From Sequoia sempervirens (Eukaryota > Streptophyta > Pinopsida > Cupressales > Cupressaceae): 64,000 nt of DNA. Position 1 is the stretch's first letter. Every line of letters starts with the position of its first letter. The position numbers and the translations under genes are program-made. The DNA lies in assembly GCA_007258455.2 (NCBI GenBank), contig VDFB02000003.1, forward strand, positions 41,481,986 to 41,545,985. The letters run 5' to 3'. The notes beneath the pieces were generated by a model. It was not told where the DNA came from. It saw only the letters and a list, made by a program, of their open reading frames with translations, and ran no database searches. This document shows positions 37,366-49,529 of this stretch, piece by piece.

Positions 37366-38142
37366 GTGAGTGCAGGATCATGGGGGTCCAAAAAGTGGTG
37401 ATATGACAAAAAAGTGGCTGACGACCTTTTTTTATCCAAATTTGATGCAACGAAAAGGGTTTATTGAGAAAATTGTCAGCTTTCCAAAAATATAATATAT
37501 TCCTTATTTATAATTAAATGGATAATTATTATTGATTTTCTACATACATTCTAACTAAATTCCTAATTGATATGACGATTGAAAAACATCTATAACTTTT
37601 AAACGGTTATACATCTTTTAGATTTGCATTTTTTGAATCTAAAAGATGTGTCACACACTATGCTTTATATATAGTTTAGAAAGAAAAAAGAAAAATTCAA
37701 TTTCATAATTTTTTGACCAAGTTAGGGTGGTCGGACAAATGGTTTTTAATATTTTTAAAAATTCCTACTAGAAAATTCATAACTAAATATTTACTTGCAA
37801 ATAAATTACAAAAAATTATGTGTCACATCCAAGAATGTGTCATCTAATTATATTGAAATATTTAGAAAAAAATATTTAATTTTTCTCCCCATTAGAGTGG
37901 CTGGACAAACACCTGCTTTTTTTTCTTGAAAATTTAGTATTACTGCATTGAAATTTCAAATTTTCACCAAATAGATTTACCTTTTTTCAAAAAAGGACTG
38001 ATAGCTTAGAAACTACATTCAATTTTCTACAAATTCTAGTTTTACATATTTTTCAAATTATGTTAAGTTGCGTAACTCTAATTTTCTAAATTTTCATTGC
38101 CACTTAGGGGCCTAGTTTGGACCCCCATACTCTTGCATTGAC
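37366..38142. mobile_element. TIR-bounded element (about 777 bp) inside the telomere-like array
   Basis: Ends are imperfect inverted repeats: 37366-37392 against 38116-38142, 22 of 27 matching, sharing the core ATGGGGGTCCAAA. The inside is AT-rich and contains two related phrases, AGGGTGGTCGGACAAA near 37723 and AGAGTGGCTGGACAAA near 37894. No coding sequence and no clear target duplication. Array sequence is on both sides. The family is unknown; a similar end-like sequence occurs at 52902-52920. Confidence 0.5.
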
Positions 38143-38680
38143 CCTAACCCTTACCCTAATTCTAAACCTACACCTAACCCTAATTTCAACCTTAGTCCTA
38201 ATCCTAACATTAATCTTGACCAAATTTCTAATTTTAAATCTAACCCCAACCTAACCCTAACCCTAATTCTAACTATAACCTTTACCCTCATTCTAACACT
38301 AACCCTACCCATAATTCTAAACTTAACCCTACTTCTAATTCTAATTTTATTCATAATCTTAACATTAATCCTAATTCTAATTTTAAGTCTAACTCTTTCC
38401 TTAATTCTAACCTTAACCCTAAATGTAATTATATATCTAATCCTAACACTATCCCTAATTCTAACTCTACTTGTAACCTTTGTTCTAACCCTAACCTTGA
38501 CCTTGATTCTAATTCTAACACTAACCCTAACCTTGATTCTTGCTTCAACACTTACCCTAATCCTAATTCTAATTCTAACCTTAAAACTAACCCTAAACCT
38601 AATGCTAACCCTAATGCTAACCCAATTCTAACTCTAATTTTAACCCTAGCCCTAATTCTAATTCTAACTAATTATAACCC
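38143..38680 (+). repeat. Hexameric telomere-like array, middle part
   Basis: Same repeat as 36478-37345. It is interrupted at 38680 by the solo LTR and resumes at 48592. Confidence 0.93.
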
Positions 38681-41067
38681 TGTAGTGCCCATCAGTTTGT
38701 TTTTTATCACTAACAGTTACTTGGTTATATTTGGACATTATGATACTTTGTTTGATGATGGACTCATAGTTATGATGATAGTTGATGATACTTTATTACT
38801 GATGCTTATGTTTATTCCATGCTTGGTAGATCAATTTAATTGATTGTGTGGATTATTCTTGCTATGGACACCTTGTGATTATCCGATGCATGTCCTTATC
38901 ATGTTATTAGTATTTGATTATTGTGCATTGATGTATTTTGGTGAAGTGGAATATTGTCGCATCGCTCACTTGTGAGTGCCCTGTGACATTGAGACTTTCC
39001 CTTCATGGTGTGTTTGATTGGTTAACTATGTACATGCTCGACTGTGTGGTTTGCTAGAAGTTGCAGGTACTAGGCATCGACTCCCCTTGAATTGGCAAGT
39101 TTGAGTGTGCCTTAAACCCAATGGAGATTGTTGAAATGGAGATAGCATCGAGTCCCCTAGGTTGAGCCATCATCCTTGACGAGGATGAGTATCTGTTTGT
39201 CATACCTTGTCTATATGGCCAGTTCGTGTTGGTTTTTCGATGTTGTTGTTGAATTGCCTTTTGTTTCATTGTGAGGTCAGGTACGATTTGATATTTTGCT
39301 CATTTGAGTTACTTGTTTGATTAGCGCTTGATTGATCATTATATTAAAATAAAGATTATTGGAATTAAAAGGCATTGTGACAATTAAAATAAAAGCATTT
39401 ATATAATTGTGGTATTTATAAAATAAAATATTATTAATATTTTATTTGGTTTAAATAAATTAAAAATTATGATTTAATAAGAAATATAAAAATAAATATA
39501 TTAATTAAAGTATGGTGCAAATGAAATTAAAAAGAAAGATTAAATTAACAAATATATCTTAAGTTGATTTATTATGTGCAACAAATAAGGATACGATATA
39601 AATAAATATATTTAAAAGTGGCAGTTAACAAGGGATGAGAGATTTAAAAAAAAAAAAAAAAATTAAATTAAGGAGAGAGCATACGGTAACAGATTGGGGG
39701 AAATGGTAAATAAATTAGTTAATGGGCTAAAAGAAAGGTGCCTTTTTCATATTTTGTTGGAAAACTAATTTTGTTTATCTTTTCCGTGAATGTTCTGGTT
39801 CTTGGAAGTTTTGAGTTTCTTGTTCTTTTGGAGGTTTTGAGGCATTCTCTATTCTTGGAGGCTTCTACTAGATTTGGGGTTTCTTGAATTGGATTTTTGT
39901 AGAATTTGTTGAGGAGTTCAGAGCCAAGAGCTGGATTTAGGAGAGCTCAGCATCAAGATCTCAGCTCTATCAAACAAGTGAAATTATCAAGTTCCATTAC
40001 TTCTCCAATTTCATCTCTGTTATTGAAAAGAAAGCTTGCATGGTAAATAAAACAACATTTATTTATTAATTTATCTCCAGTTGATATAATTATTAATTGC
40101 TTTGCTGAGGATTGTAACCCCCTGCTACAAATTAATCGACAGATTGCGTAGTCTTTTATAGCCTGAAACCTCTTTTCTGTTGGACCCTTTGCTTAATTCT
40201 TCTATCAAATTCTTGCTATTTCTTTTGATTGAGTTCCAAACTAGGGAATTCCTGGTACCTGACTTAACACAACTTCTCTTCTTTGCCTATGGCGTCGCTT
40301 AGTGGTTTAGATTTTATTTTCTTTGTCAGTCAAAAAATGATTTGTGTGCCATCGAGGTATCAGCTAAGTTGCACTATATGCCCTTTCCCCTCTATTATCA
40401 AATCTATGATGTTTATAACTTGATACTTGTGCAGTATGTGAAAACGAAACAAGTATGTTAATTTTTACCAGTCTAGCTCTCTTAAAAGTGCACATTTGTT
40501 ATTTTATTAGGCAGGTATGAATTAGCTTTCTAAGGTATCAGGTATAGTTATACAATATTATACAAATGTCTTTCATAAATATTATTAGATGAAACACAAT
40601 AGTCTTGAAATTAGATGAAACAACTGGCCATAGAATATGAAAAGTTAAATTTCTAAACTGTGAGCATGATGCTTTGCTTCATGTTGGTTGCCTTTTAAAA
40701 TATGTACCCACATGTTGTATACATTGGCAGTTGCATGTCACTTGGTGGTAGGAATAGCATGAGCCGTCATGAATGTTTACATGGCAGTATTTTTTGGGTT
40801 AAAGCTTTGTCTCATCAAATTAAGGACTACAATTTATGTAGTTTTGGATAGCCATTCCCATTTTGATTTGGTAGAAAATAAAGGAGACCGTAGTGACGTC
40901 TTATCTTCTTTACAAATTCTTTGAATTATCTTCTCGCAACCATTGATAATGCGAAGTACAAACGCGGTTTTGGATTTCTTTGTATTATTTGATCCTTTGC
41001 TTATTTACCACGCTTTTCTTCCACTAGATTGTTTCTTTAAATCTTTGAATGGATTTATTTTTCTTAT

Positions 41068-41903
41068 TGTTATGTGACTTTTTCCCCCAAGAAGAAAGAA
41101 AATTATGAAATAACCCTTTAAGGTTAAAATGAGAATAAAGGATATAATGATCCTTTGATTAAAAGAGATACTAATAAAGCATATGTGTAAAAAATATCTT
41201 AAGAAGGTGGAAACATAATTATTTATTTAAATAATTATTAAATGTAGCCTTTGTGAAAGGGTGTGATGGTTTAGAAACCACCCCCTAAGTCTTATATAAA
41301 CATTGATGTGAGACTTGGAAAAAGAAAAAAGGACATGAAAAAAGAGGAAAAAAGTGGAGCACATTGCGGGAATAGGGTTTAAAGGTTAGCAGGCTGTGAG
41401 TAGGACGGAGAAGGGGCACTCCTACAGTGGGTGTCCAACCTGGGGTACAAGTGCGTGCACTCAGGACGGTCTTGGCCAGGGCATGGTTTTGTGGCACGAG
41501 TGTTGAGCATTGTTCCGGTGGAACTAGTACTCGTGTAGAGCAGCCAAGTCTGCTTTCCTCCCAGACTGCTCACAGACGGAAGAGGCTGAACCAGGGACCA
41601 TTCCAGCAATAGTTGGGATTACTTCTGCACATTTCAAAGATAAGTATTAATTCCTGGTGAATTATCTGAGCAATAAAGTTGTTTTAAATCCTTTAAATCC
41701 TTTTTTGAATTAATAATTTATTTACGTTATGATTGAATGTATTTGGATAAAATTGTTGATCAATTTATTATATGCATTTAATTTCAAAGTCTTTACTTGA
41801 GCTTTATATATTATATTAAAATTTGTGGATAAAAGTTTTGGAATTAATCTATGGAAATAATTGAAATCATTGCATTTTAAATTTTGGAATTAGTTTCGTT
41901 TCA
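41068..41903 (+). mobile_element. 5' LTR
   Basis: Starts TGTTATGTGAC, ends TTTCGTTTCA. A TATA box (TTATATAAAC, about 41292) precedes a GC-richer leader beginning near 41400, followed by a long AT-rich U5. Differences from the 3' LTR cluster between 41420 and 41640; the last 170 bp are identical. Confidence 0.95.
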
Positions 41904-41905
41904 TT

Positions 41906-41918
41906 TGGTATCAGAGCC
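41906..41918 (+). promoter_or_regulatory. Primer-binding site, initiator tRNA-Met
   Basis: TGGTATCAGAGCC, two bases after the 5' LTR, is complementary to the 3' end of plant initiator tRNA-Met, the usual primer of many plant LTR elements. Confidence 0.95.
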
Positions 41919-43987
41919 TTTGATCCTTACTCACTGCACATTTAATTGCATTGCACATTAGAAATTAAACCCTAAAGAAAATAAAAATAATAATATTCGT
42001 TAATGTTGAGTTTAGAATAACAAAAAATTAATCCCTCCATAAATTTATTGATATAGTTATCATTTTGATAAACCAAAAAAAATAAAATTAACAGTCTATT
42101 GTTGTGTGTGAAATAAAACTAGGGGAGCTTATAACGAATATCACTTAGATAATATTTGGAATAATAAATTTAGGTAAATCAAATTTTAAAGATAGATGTA
42201 CATAATTTTTAGTTTTTTTTACCATTGTAAGGTTCTCATTAAAAAAAAATATATTAATGTTTTACTTAAACAAATAAAACTTTTACCCCTAATTGTAAAT
42301 CAATTTACAGGAGAAGTAACTTAAAATTACTACTGAAGAAATGATTTATAATTACTAATGGAGAAATAATTACAGAAGAAATAGTTTAAATTATTAGAAA
42401 ATAAATAAATTACCGAAAAATAGTTTAAATTATTAGGGAAGAAATAATTTCATCATACCAAGAAATAATTTATTACGGGAATGGATTTTTGAATTCTTTT
42501 ATAGAGTGATTAAATTTAATTGCAAGCTACATAGGCTTGAAACTTTACAATGCCTTTTGATCTTAGTTAAAAAAAATAAAAATGAAACTCTAGAATAAGA
42601 AAGGCGAATCTGCCTATATTGCCTAAACAAATCCCTTTGATTTTTTGGATTGCGAACACATATAAGAAAAACTGATCTGACAATTAAATAATAATAATAA
42701 TAATAATAAGTGTTTACATCAACAAAAATCCTTTTATAAAATTTGAACTTCATGCCAGCCCTTCTGAAATCCTGAAATTACATAAATGATTTTTTTTTTT
42801 TTTCTAGATCACATGGCTATCTCTGCGGTCCAAATTCCTTTAGGCCAAATCCTTGGCCTGGCAACAGCAAGGTATAAATTGCCAGACAGAAGCAACTGAT
42901 AAAATTGTATAAATTAAAGATCTTAGCATATCTGATTAAAGGTTGCGTAAAATTCCTAAACGTGAAAGGTGCACATTCAATCAAGAGTGAGCTGAAATTA
43001 TATACACCAGCGCATTCTTCAGTACTTTCACTTGAAAAATTAATTTCTTCTTAAATTTTCATTGGAGTGCACTGAAGTATGAGACAGTGTTGGAGAAAGT
43101 TTTTGCATCTAAGAAGAAATAAATTTTCACGGAATGTGATTGTGTTTAGAACATCTTCTAGCTCCTGCCTACGAGAGAGTAGATAAGACCAAACTTGTTG
43201 AAGTCATTAGCATTATCTTAAGAATGATGTTGTTTTGGGTGATAATGTAACATGTTTCCAATGTGAAAGTGCCAATTGATATTGATCAATTTTACTGTCA
43301 TCATAAGTCCTTCGATAATCGAACATCAATCTATATATATATCAGAAGTCACTCACCAATAGATCATAGGCACTTAGTATTAGATAATATTTTTTTAGAA
43401 CTACTTAATCACAATTTTCACATTGGAAAAAGTAGCATTTATTTCTCTTCATGATTGCCTATAAAATCCTTAAGTTCTTTTGAATTCTAATATATGTGTA
43501 TAGGATATTTAAATATAGAAATTCATTTACCAAGTCAAGTTTATTAATCTCCACTATGGCTACCTTTACGTGAATGTTTTCATATTTCAAAACTTAGAAG
43601 GGTAACCTTGATGATTCACTCATGTAAGACTAATAGTTTGATGGTTCACAAAGCTCTAGAAAATTCTATACACCAAAAGATCTCAAAGTGCTTTAGAAGT
43701 ATTGAATTAAAATTTGTTTATATCTCTAATCAATTAGTACTCTCTTAGACAAGGAATTTGTCTTCATTATTAAGATAGTATCATGTCAACTAATTTTTGT
43801 TTGGATTTTTATCCCTTTTGAAAAAATATTTTGACCATGCTTGATAAGTCTATTTTAAGTACATTGTGGGCCCATTACCCACAGGTCCTGAAATCATTTT
43901 CACATCATAATATCATCTTGCATTAATAATATAATATTTTATATGACATAACATTTATTTGGTTCTCTTAGCCTTAAACATGGAGAC

Positions 43988-44335
43988 ATGTCATTTTTTT
44001 TACAAGGGGAGAAACCGCCTCTAATCTTTAATTGGTTGTGTATAGTTATACAACATATGTGGGTTAGATTGATCAAATATATTAAATTTTTTATTTGTAC
44101 GTTTGAAGAGTCTATAGTTGCAACAATATTAAAAGATGTAATGGAGGCCTTGACTTATCTTAACAAGTTAGAGTTTATTTATAGAGATCTCAAGCCTAAT
44201 CATATTTTGGTAAATAATTGTGTCATAGTCAAATTAATAAATATTGGGCTACCTTTGTGGATAAAATGGAAAGTCCAACAAAATGATTCTATATTTTTTT
44301 TTAGGATCACTACTACAAAGCTTTTCTATGATTAA
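43988..44335 (+). pseudogene. Captured Ste20/GCK-like protein kinase fragment
   Basis: The 115-codon frame contains FEESIVATILKDVMEALTYL, then Y-R-D-L-K-P-N-H-I-L-V and V-K-L-I-N-I-G. These correspond in order to kinase subdomains VIa, VIb (H-R-D-x-K-x-x-N-I-L) and VII (V-K-L-x-D-F-G). The wording F-E-E-x-x-I-A-T-I-L-K is characteristic of plant Ste20-like kinases of the BLUS1/GCK type. Expected His (HRD), Asn and the DFG Asp are replaced, so no activity is possible. Similarity runs from about 44030 to 44310. N-lobe and activation-loop parts are absent or unrecognisable. It lies between PBS and PPT, in sense orientation. Confidence 0.7.
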
Positions 44336-45296
44336 TCTCCTTACATGAAGAAAAAAATATAAGGGAGGAAATCATTGAATTATTTTTTTTGCTTTCTTGT
44401 AAAATAACATTGTCTTTATCCATCATTTGGAGCTCCCAATGGCCTTATTGAGTCTCATATCATAGGACACGAGTCTATGAAATTCATCATTTTTCTACTC
44501 AAAACATCATTTTTACTTAAACCAATCGTTGCTCTTATGTTAACATGAAAGAACTATTAGACCTAATGTTTCTCTATGGAAGTACTCAATGCATCATAAT
44601 AGTTTACTATCATTGTTAAGATACCTAGAAATATTACCATTGTACCTTGTTATTGGACTTGATCAACCCAATAACTTTGTACATGTGTCTTATAAACTAT
44701 TGTACTTATTTTTATTCAATTGATTATACTTGACATATAGAAAAGAGGATACTCATGTAGTCCGGAATGCATGATTATCATCTTAGAATATATTTTGAGT
44801 ATATCAATTATATATATTTCAAGGACAAGTGGCTACATAGTATGGGATATGTATGTCATTTCACTAGGTGTATGTTATGTCAACACATGATAATAATTTT
44901 GTAAATTTAACATGGAAGTTACATGAAGGTGATTAAAATATCTATATTAAAGAAAATTGATTACATGAGAGAAAATTGATAAGGTTGAAATATATTTGAG
45001 TAAACACATAAAATACCATTATTATTTTTTTTAAATTCCTATTATGTGTTTAGGTATAGCTCTTGTCATTGGAAAAAAATGATTTTATTGTAATTACTTG
45101 TTAACTTAAAATACAATTGAAAAAGGGAGATATCTACAAATTAGGAGAAGAAAAGGATATAGATGAAGTATACATATATATAATATTATGAAGAATAGTT
45201 GTATTCAATATCAGTTTCTTCAATTATTGATTATGTGCTTTTTGAGTTGTGATGTAGATGCTTCTCACGTACTACTGAGGACAATAGCTAATTTAC

Positions 45297-45305
45297 AAGG
45301 GGAGA
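45297..45305 (+). promoter_or_regulatory. Polypurine tract
   Basis: AAGGGGAGA two bases before the 3' LTR, the expected primer site for plus-strand synthesis. Confidence 0.9.
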
Positions 45306-45307
45306 AT

Positions 45308-46143
45308 TGTTATGTGACTTTTTCCCCCAAGAAGAAAGAAAATTATGAAATAACCCTTTAAGGTTAAAATGAGAATAAAGGATATAATGATCCTTTGATT
45401 AAAAGAGATACTAATAAAGCATATGTGTAAAAAATATCTTAAGAAGGTGGAAACATAATTATTTATTTAAATAATTATTAAATGCAGCCTTTGTGAAAGG
45501 GTGTGATGGTTTAGAAACCACCCCCTAAGTCTTATATAAACATTCATGTGAGACTTGGAAAAAGAAAAAAGGACATCAAAAAAGAGGAAAAAAGTGGAGC
45601 ACATTGCAGGAATAGGGTTTCAGGGTTAGCAGGCTGTGAGTAGGACGGAGAAGGGGCACTCCTACAATGGGTGTCCAACCTGGGGTACAAGTGCATGCAC
45701 TCAGGACGGTCCTGGCCAGGGCATGGTTTTGTGGCACGAGTGTTGAGCATTGTTTGGGTGGAACCAACACTCGTGTAGAGCAGCCAAGTCTGCTTTCCTC
45801 CCAGACTGCTCACAGACGGAAGAGGCTGAACCAAGGACCATTCCAACAATAGTTGGGATTACTTATGCACATTTCAAAGATAAGTATTAATTCCTGGTGA
45901 ATTATCTGAGCAATAAAGTTGTTTTAAATCCTTTAAATCCTTTTTTGAATTAATAATTTATTTACGGCATGATTGAATGTATTTGGATAAAATTGTTGAT
46001 CAATTTATTATATGCATTTAATTTCAAAGTCTTTACTTGAGCTTTATATATTATATTAAAATTTGTGGATAAAAGTTTTGGAATTAATCTATGGAAATAA
46101 TTGAAATCATTGCATTTTAAATTTTGGAATTAGTTTCGTTTCA
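45308..46143 (+). mobile_element. 3' LTR
   Basis: Same length as the 5' LTR (836 bp). The leader contains a perfect 10-bp stem, CACGAGTGTT with AACACTCGTG, around 45735-45775, which in the 5' LTR carries two stem mismatches. Confidence 0.95.
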
Positions 46144-46515
46144 CTTATCAGGTTTCTTCCATTGAATTTTTCATTATTAGTGTCAATCTTTACTAATACT
46201 ACTATTGTCTCTTGTATTCTTAATGTAATTGGATTGTCTCTTATTTTTACTAATACTATTATTGTCTCTTATATTCTTAAATTTTAGTTGGTTTGGAGGC
46301 TAAACAGTGTGTTTTAGTTTGAATTACATGCATGATAAACTTAATGTAATTGCTATTTATGTTTATTGTTTTAGCATTAGATTACATCAAATCAATGATA
46401 ATGGGTTTCAAAGCTACTAAATTCATATGTTGTGTATTACATACGCTTTTGGTATTCTATTTCGCTTCGTTGTTTATATTCTTTCATATATAGTTCGGCA
46501 TGGGACTGTATATCT

Positions 46516-46518
<3 letters not shown>

Positions 46519-46565
<47 letters not shown>

Positions 46566-46581
46566 GTGTGTGTGTGTGTGT
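46519..46581 (+). repeat. (TA)n and (TG)n microsatellite
   Basis: About 22 TA followed by 8-9 TG units inside the right half of the solo LTR. It is the source of a spurious Tyr-Ile frame. Confidence 0.97.
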
Positions 46582-48591
46582 ATTCAAATATATAGGTATA
46601 TGATTTGTATTAAGAATTGTGATATAAACAGTATCCTTGCAACTTTATAAATTTATATTCATATATTCATATATTATGGTTTTGTTAAGGAATAAACTAG
46701 TTTTAATAATTAGTGGACTATGTTAGATGATTAAATTGGGAAAATCTATTTGGAAAATGATTTACTTGGTTAGAAATTGTATTCCAATAGTTGGATTATG
46801 TATACATTTTAAATATTGAAACATATTTATGTTTTTTTTTTCAAAATTGAAGACCTTATTGAGAACAATTGTGATTGTGGAGATGATGTATTTTGTGGTT
46901 AATATGGAATGATTTGATCAAGAAATGAATTGGATTATCTTTTTCTATGGAGTCCTTTTTATAAATGTTAAATTGTTAGATTGTAGATTATTTCCTTGTA
47001 ATTGATTTTAGTGGTAAATGGTTAAGTAAGCAAATGGTAGTTAAATATTGAACATCGGGTGATGTAGAAGTTATATTTTCTTAGTATTTTGTATGTTGAT
47101 TTGTTGTATGGAACCTTGTGTTGATGTTTGGTATTGGAGTGTTGTTTTGGTTATTGCTCCTTGTGGGAATATTTTTGTAAATGGTTATGTGGTCTTCCGA
47201 AATTTTGGGTAAATATGTTATGGGTTGAATTGTTGTGATGGACTCTTGTGTTGATTGATATCATATTCGCTATGAGTTGTTTTGGGTCTTTATCCATGCA
47301 CTCGTTAATTGTGTTACAGTTGTGTTTGAGAGCGAGATGGTTCATGCCTTGATCGGGACATGTATTTTGTGGTTTTCATTTATTGTGCATGATGGCTTTA
47401 CCCTATGGATTTTATTGGGTCTCCTAGCTGCTAGAAGGGGGAGTGGCTCTCAATGGGGGGCAAAGCACAAAGTGGTGTCAGGATAACCCATGTGAGAGTT
47501 TCTTAACACAATGATAACTTAAAATGAATTAGGGGGTTGGGTAGTCTACACATTAATCAAGATAAGTGAATGCGTTGCCCATGCCTATAGTACTTGTTTA
47601 GGCTAAGGATGGGTTGAGAAGGCTTGGTTGGAATGACCAACTTCCTTGTCCTCACGAAAGGAAGATTGGTTTCGCATGTGTCACCCTATGGGGCTGACGC
47701 CTAGTGAGAGGATGCCAGGATAACCATAGATGAGGGTCGGCGTTTAGTGAGAATTTTAGGATAACCTATGCTAGGACCATGTGATGACACTCTTCCCTCT
47801 GCAAACTAGTATTCCCTTGTTGTTCTCTCCCTTTGGTGTGTGATGTCCTCTGGAAGTAATGTTTGATCTTATGTGTCGTTAAGTTGCTTCAGTGTCAGTT
47901 GTCCTCTATTAGCCTTGTTATGTGAGTTGTGGTCGTCCTATTGTTGTTGTGGTACCAAGTGTTATCTCCTAGCATGGGGGGTGGACCTTTGGGTTCCACA
48001 TGGTTGGGTGGAATGTTTCTTGTACTCCATTGGGTTTCCCTTCTCTATTGATCGTTCATGTGGTGGTTGTGCTTGATCCAGTTTGAGTGGATTATCCTTC
48101 ATGTACTTGTATTGTACCATAAATCAATTGTATCATGTATTATAATTTTGATGTACTCTCCTCACATGTATATGAGGAGACAATGTTGTTTAAGATGTAA
48201 TGATGTAATTCATTGTTGAACTCTCTCTTGTAATGAGCAATGTTAATGATGTACTTTATCTATGTGAGTTAATGAATTGATTCTGAATGGTGTCTATTGA
48301 TGACATGTCATGATTAATTCATATTGTTTGATCATTTATATGTGGTGGATTAATGAAATTCTCACTGTTAGATAAATCTTGTTTAACGAGATGTTAGAGA
48401 TGATATATAATTCTTGCAAGTATGGCTAATGGGATTCTTGTAACATAGTCATGGAACCTTAGAGGATGTAGGTTAGAATGCAAGTCATTGTATTGTTGCA
48501 ATCTTGTGTATATTGCGCTTTAAAAAAAAATGTATTGTTTTCTTATTGTTGAAGCGTGTTGTCCTCTAGGGTTTCGTGGCGGGGTGTTACA

Positions 48592-49055
48592 AACCCTAAT
48601 TCCCTAACCTTATTTCTAACCATTAATATAATTAAAATCATAACCAAAATCATTATTTTATTTTAACGTTAACCCTATTTTTTAACCTAAACATAATCCT
48701 AATTCTAAGCATAATCATAATCCTATCACTAATGCTAACCCTAACCCAAATTCTAATTCTAACCTTGACCTTAACCTTAACTGCAACCCTAATTCTAACC
48801 CTAACTCTAATCCTAATCCTATAATTCTAACCATAACCCTAATTATAATTTTAATCTTAACCCTTACCTTAATTTTAAATTTAATCCTAATTATGACCCT
48901 ACCCCTAACCCTAAATCACACTAATCCTAACCATAATTATAGTCTAACACTAACCCCAATTCTAATTCTAATCATAATCCTAAGCCTAACATTAATCATA
49001 ACCCTAAACCTAACTCTAACCCTAACAATAACCTAATTCTAACCATTGAACCTCT
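48592..49055 (+). repeat. Hexameric telomere-like array, right part
   Basis: Continues the array 36478-38680 after the solo LTR. It fades into AT-rich sequence at about 49055. Confidence 0.93.
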
Positions 49056-49259
49056 AACTCTAAAATTACATATAATTCTAATAAAGGATTATAGTATAGA
49101 TAATATTATATAATAATATGAATTATGTATATATAAAAAATAAAAATAAAAAGATTATATGTATATGTATGTATCTCTTGTTTTGATATTAGCTAGATTT
49201 TTGTAGGCTTTAATGCCCTCACAAACACAATAGTGTGGGATAAAAATTGTCAATTGCCT

Positions 49260-49334
49260 TTTATATATGTATTTATGTATGTATGCTTATAGAATATTAT
49301 ATATAAGAATAATATATATATAAACATATACATA

Positions 49335-49370
<36 letters not shown>

Positions 49371-49526
49371 TATGTATATATGTATACATATATGTATGCA
49401 TATGTATATACATATATATACACATATGTGTATGTATATGTATATAAACATACGTATGCATAAATATATATACATTTATATATGTAAGTATATGTATATA
49501 CATACACGTACATACATACATACATA
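49260..49526 (+). repeat. TA/GTAT/GTATAT microsatellite tract
   Basis: Compound (TA)n, (GTAT)n and (CATA)n sequence. It has one 44-bp unit fewer than the copy at 3600-3915. Confidence 0.95.
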
Positions 49527-49529
49527 CAC

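Larger units (their letters stand above)
41068..46143 (+). mobile_element. Non-autonomous LTR retrotransposon, 5076 bp, with captured kinase fragment
   Basis: Complete structure: target duplication CTTAT at 41063-41067 and 46144-46148, two 836-bp LTRs, PBS at 41906, PPT at 45297. The 3.4-kb internal region shows no gag, protease, integrase, RT or RNase H motif in any frame, so it must have been moved by proteins of another element. It contains a fragment of a Ste20/GCK-like kinase (about 44030-44310). The LTRs differ at about 19 of 836 positions by eye, so the insertion is moderately old but younger than the solo LTR it lies in. Confidence 0.93.
38681..48591 (+). mobile_element. Putative 4.83-kb solo LTR, split by the element at 41068-46143
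   Basis: Telomere-like array lies on both sides. The inserted DNA starts TGTAGTGCCC and ends GGGGTGTTACA, inverted termini typical of plant gypsy LTRs, and AACCC abuts both ends (38676-38680, 48592-48596). Because AACCC is part of the array unit, that duplication is weak evidence. Removing the nested element leaves 4830 bp (38681-41067 plus 46149-48591) with no PBS, PPT or coding motif, hence solo LTR rather than whole element. Features inside are a poly(A) run at 39650-39663, a leader-like stretch near 39900-40000 and a (TA)n/(TG)n microsatellite at 46519-46581. An unclassified long TE is the alternative. Confidence 0.55.

Noticed and set aside
38681..41067. Separate genes or an autonomous element left of the kinase-bearing retrotransposon
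   Set aside because: No coding motif, PBS or PPT; the sequence joins with 46149-48591 as one inserted unit.
41427..41612. 61-codon frame repeated at 7-192 and 45667-45852, candidate conserved peptide
   Set aside because: It is the transcribed leader of the LTR, repeated because the LTR is; substitutions between LTRs do not favour synonymous sites.
43263..43454. Further kinase exons in the retrotransposon interior
   Set aside because: No kinase motif could be recognised outside about 44030-44310.
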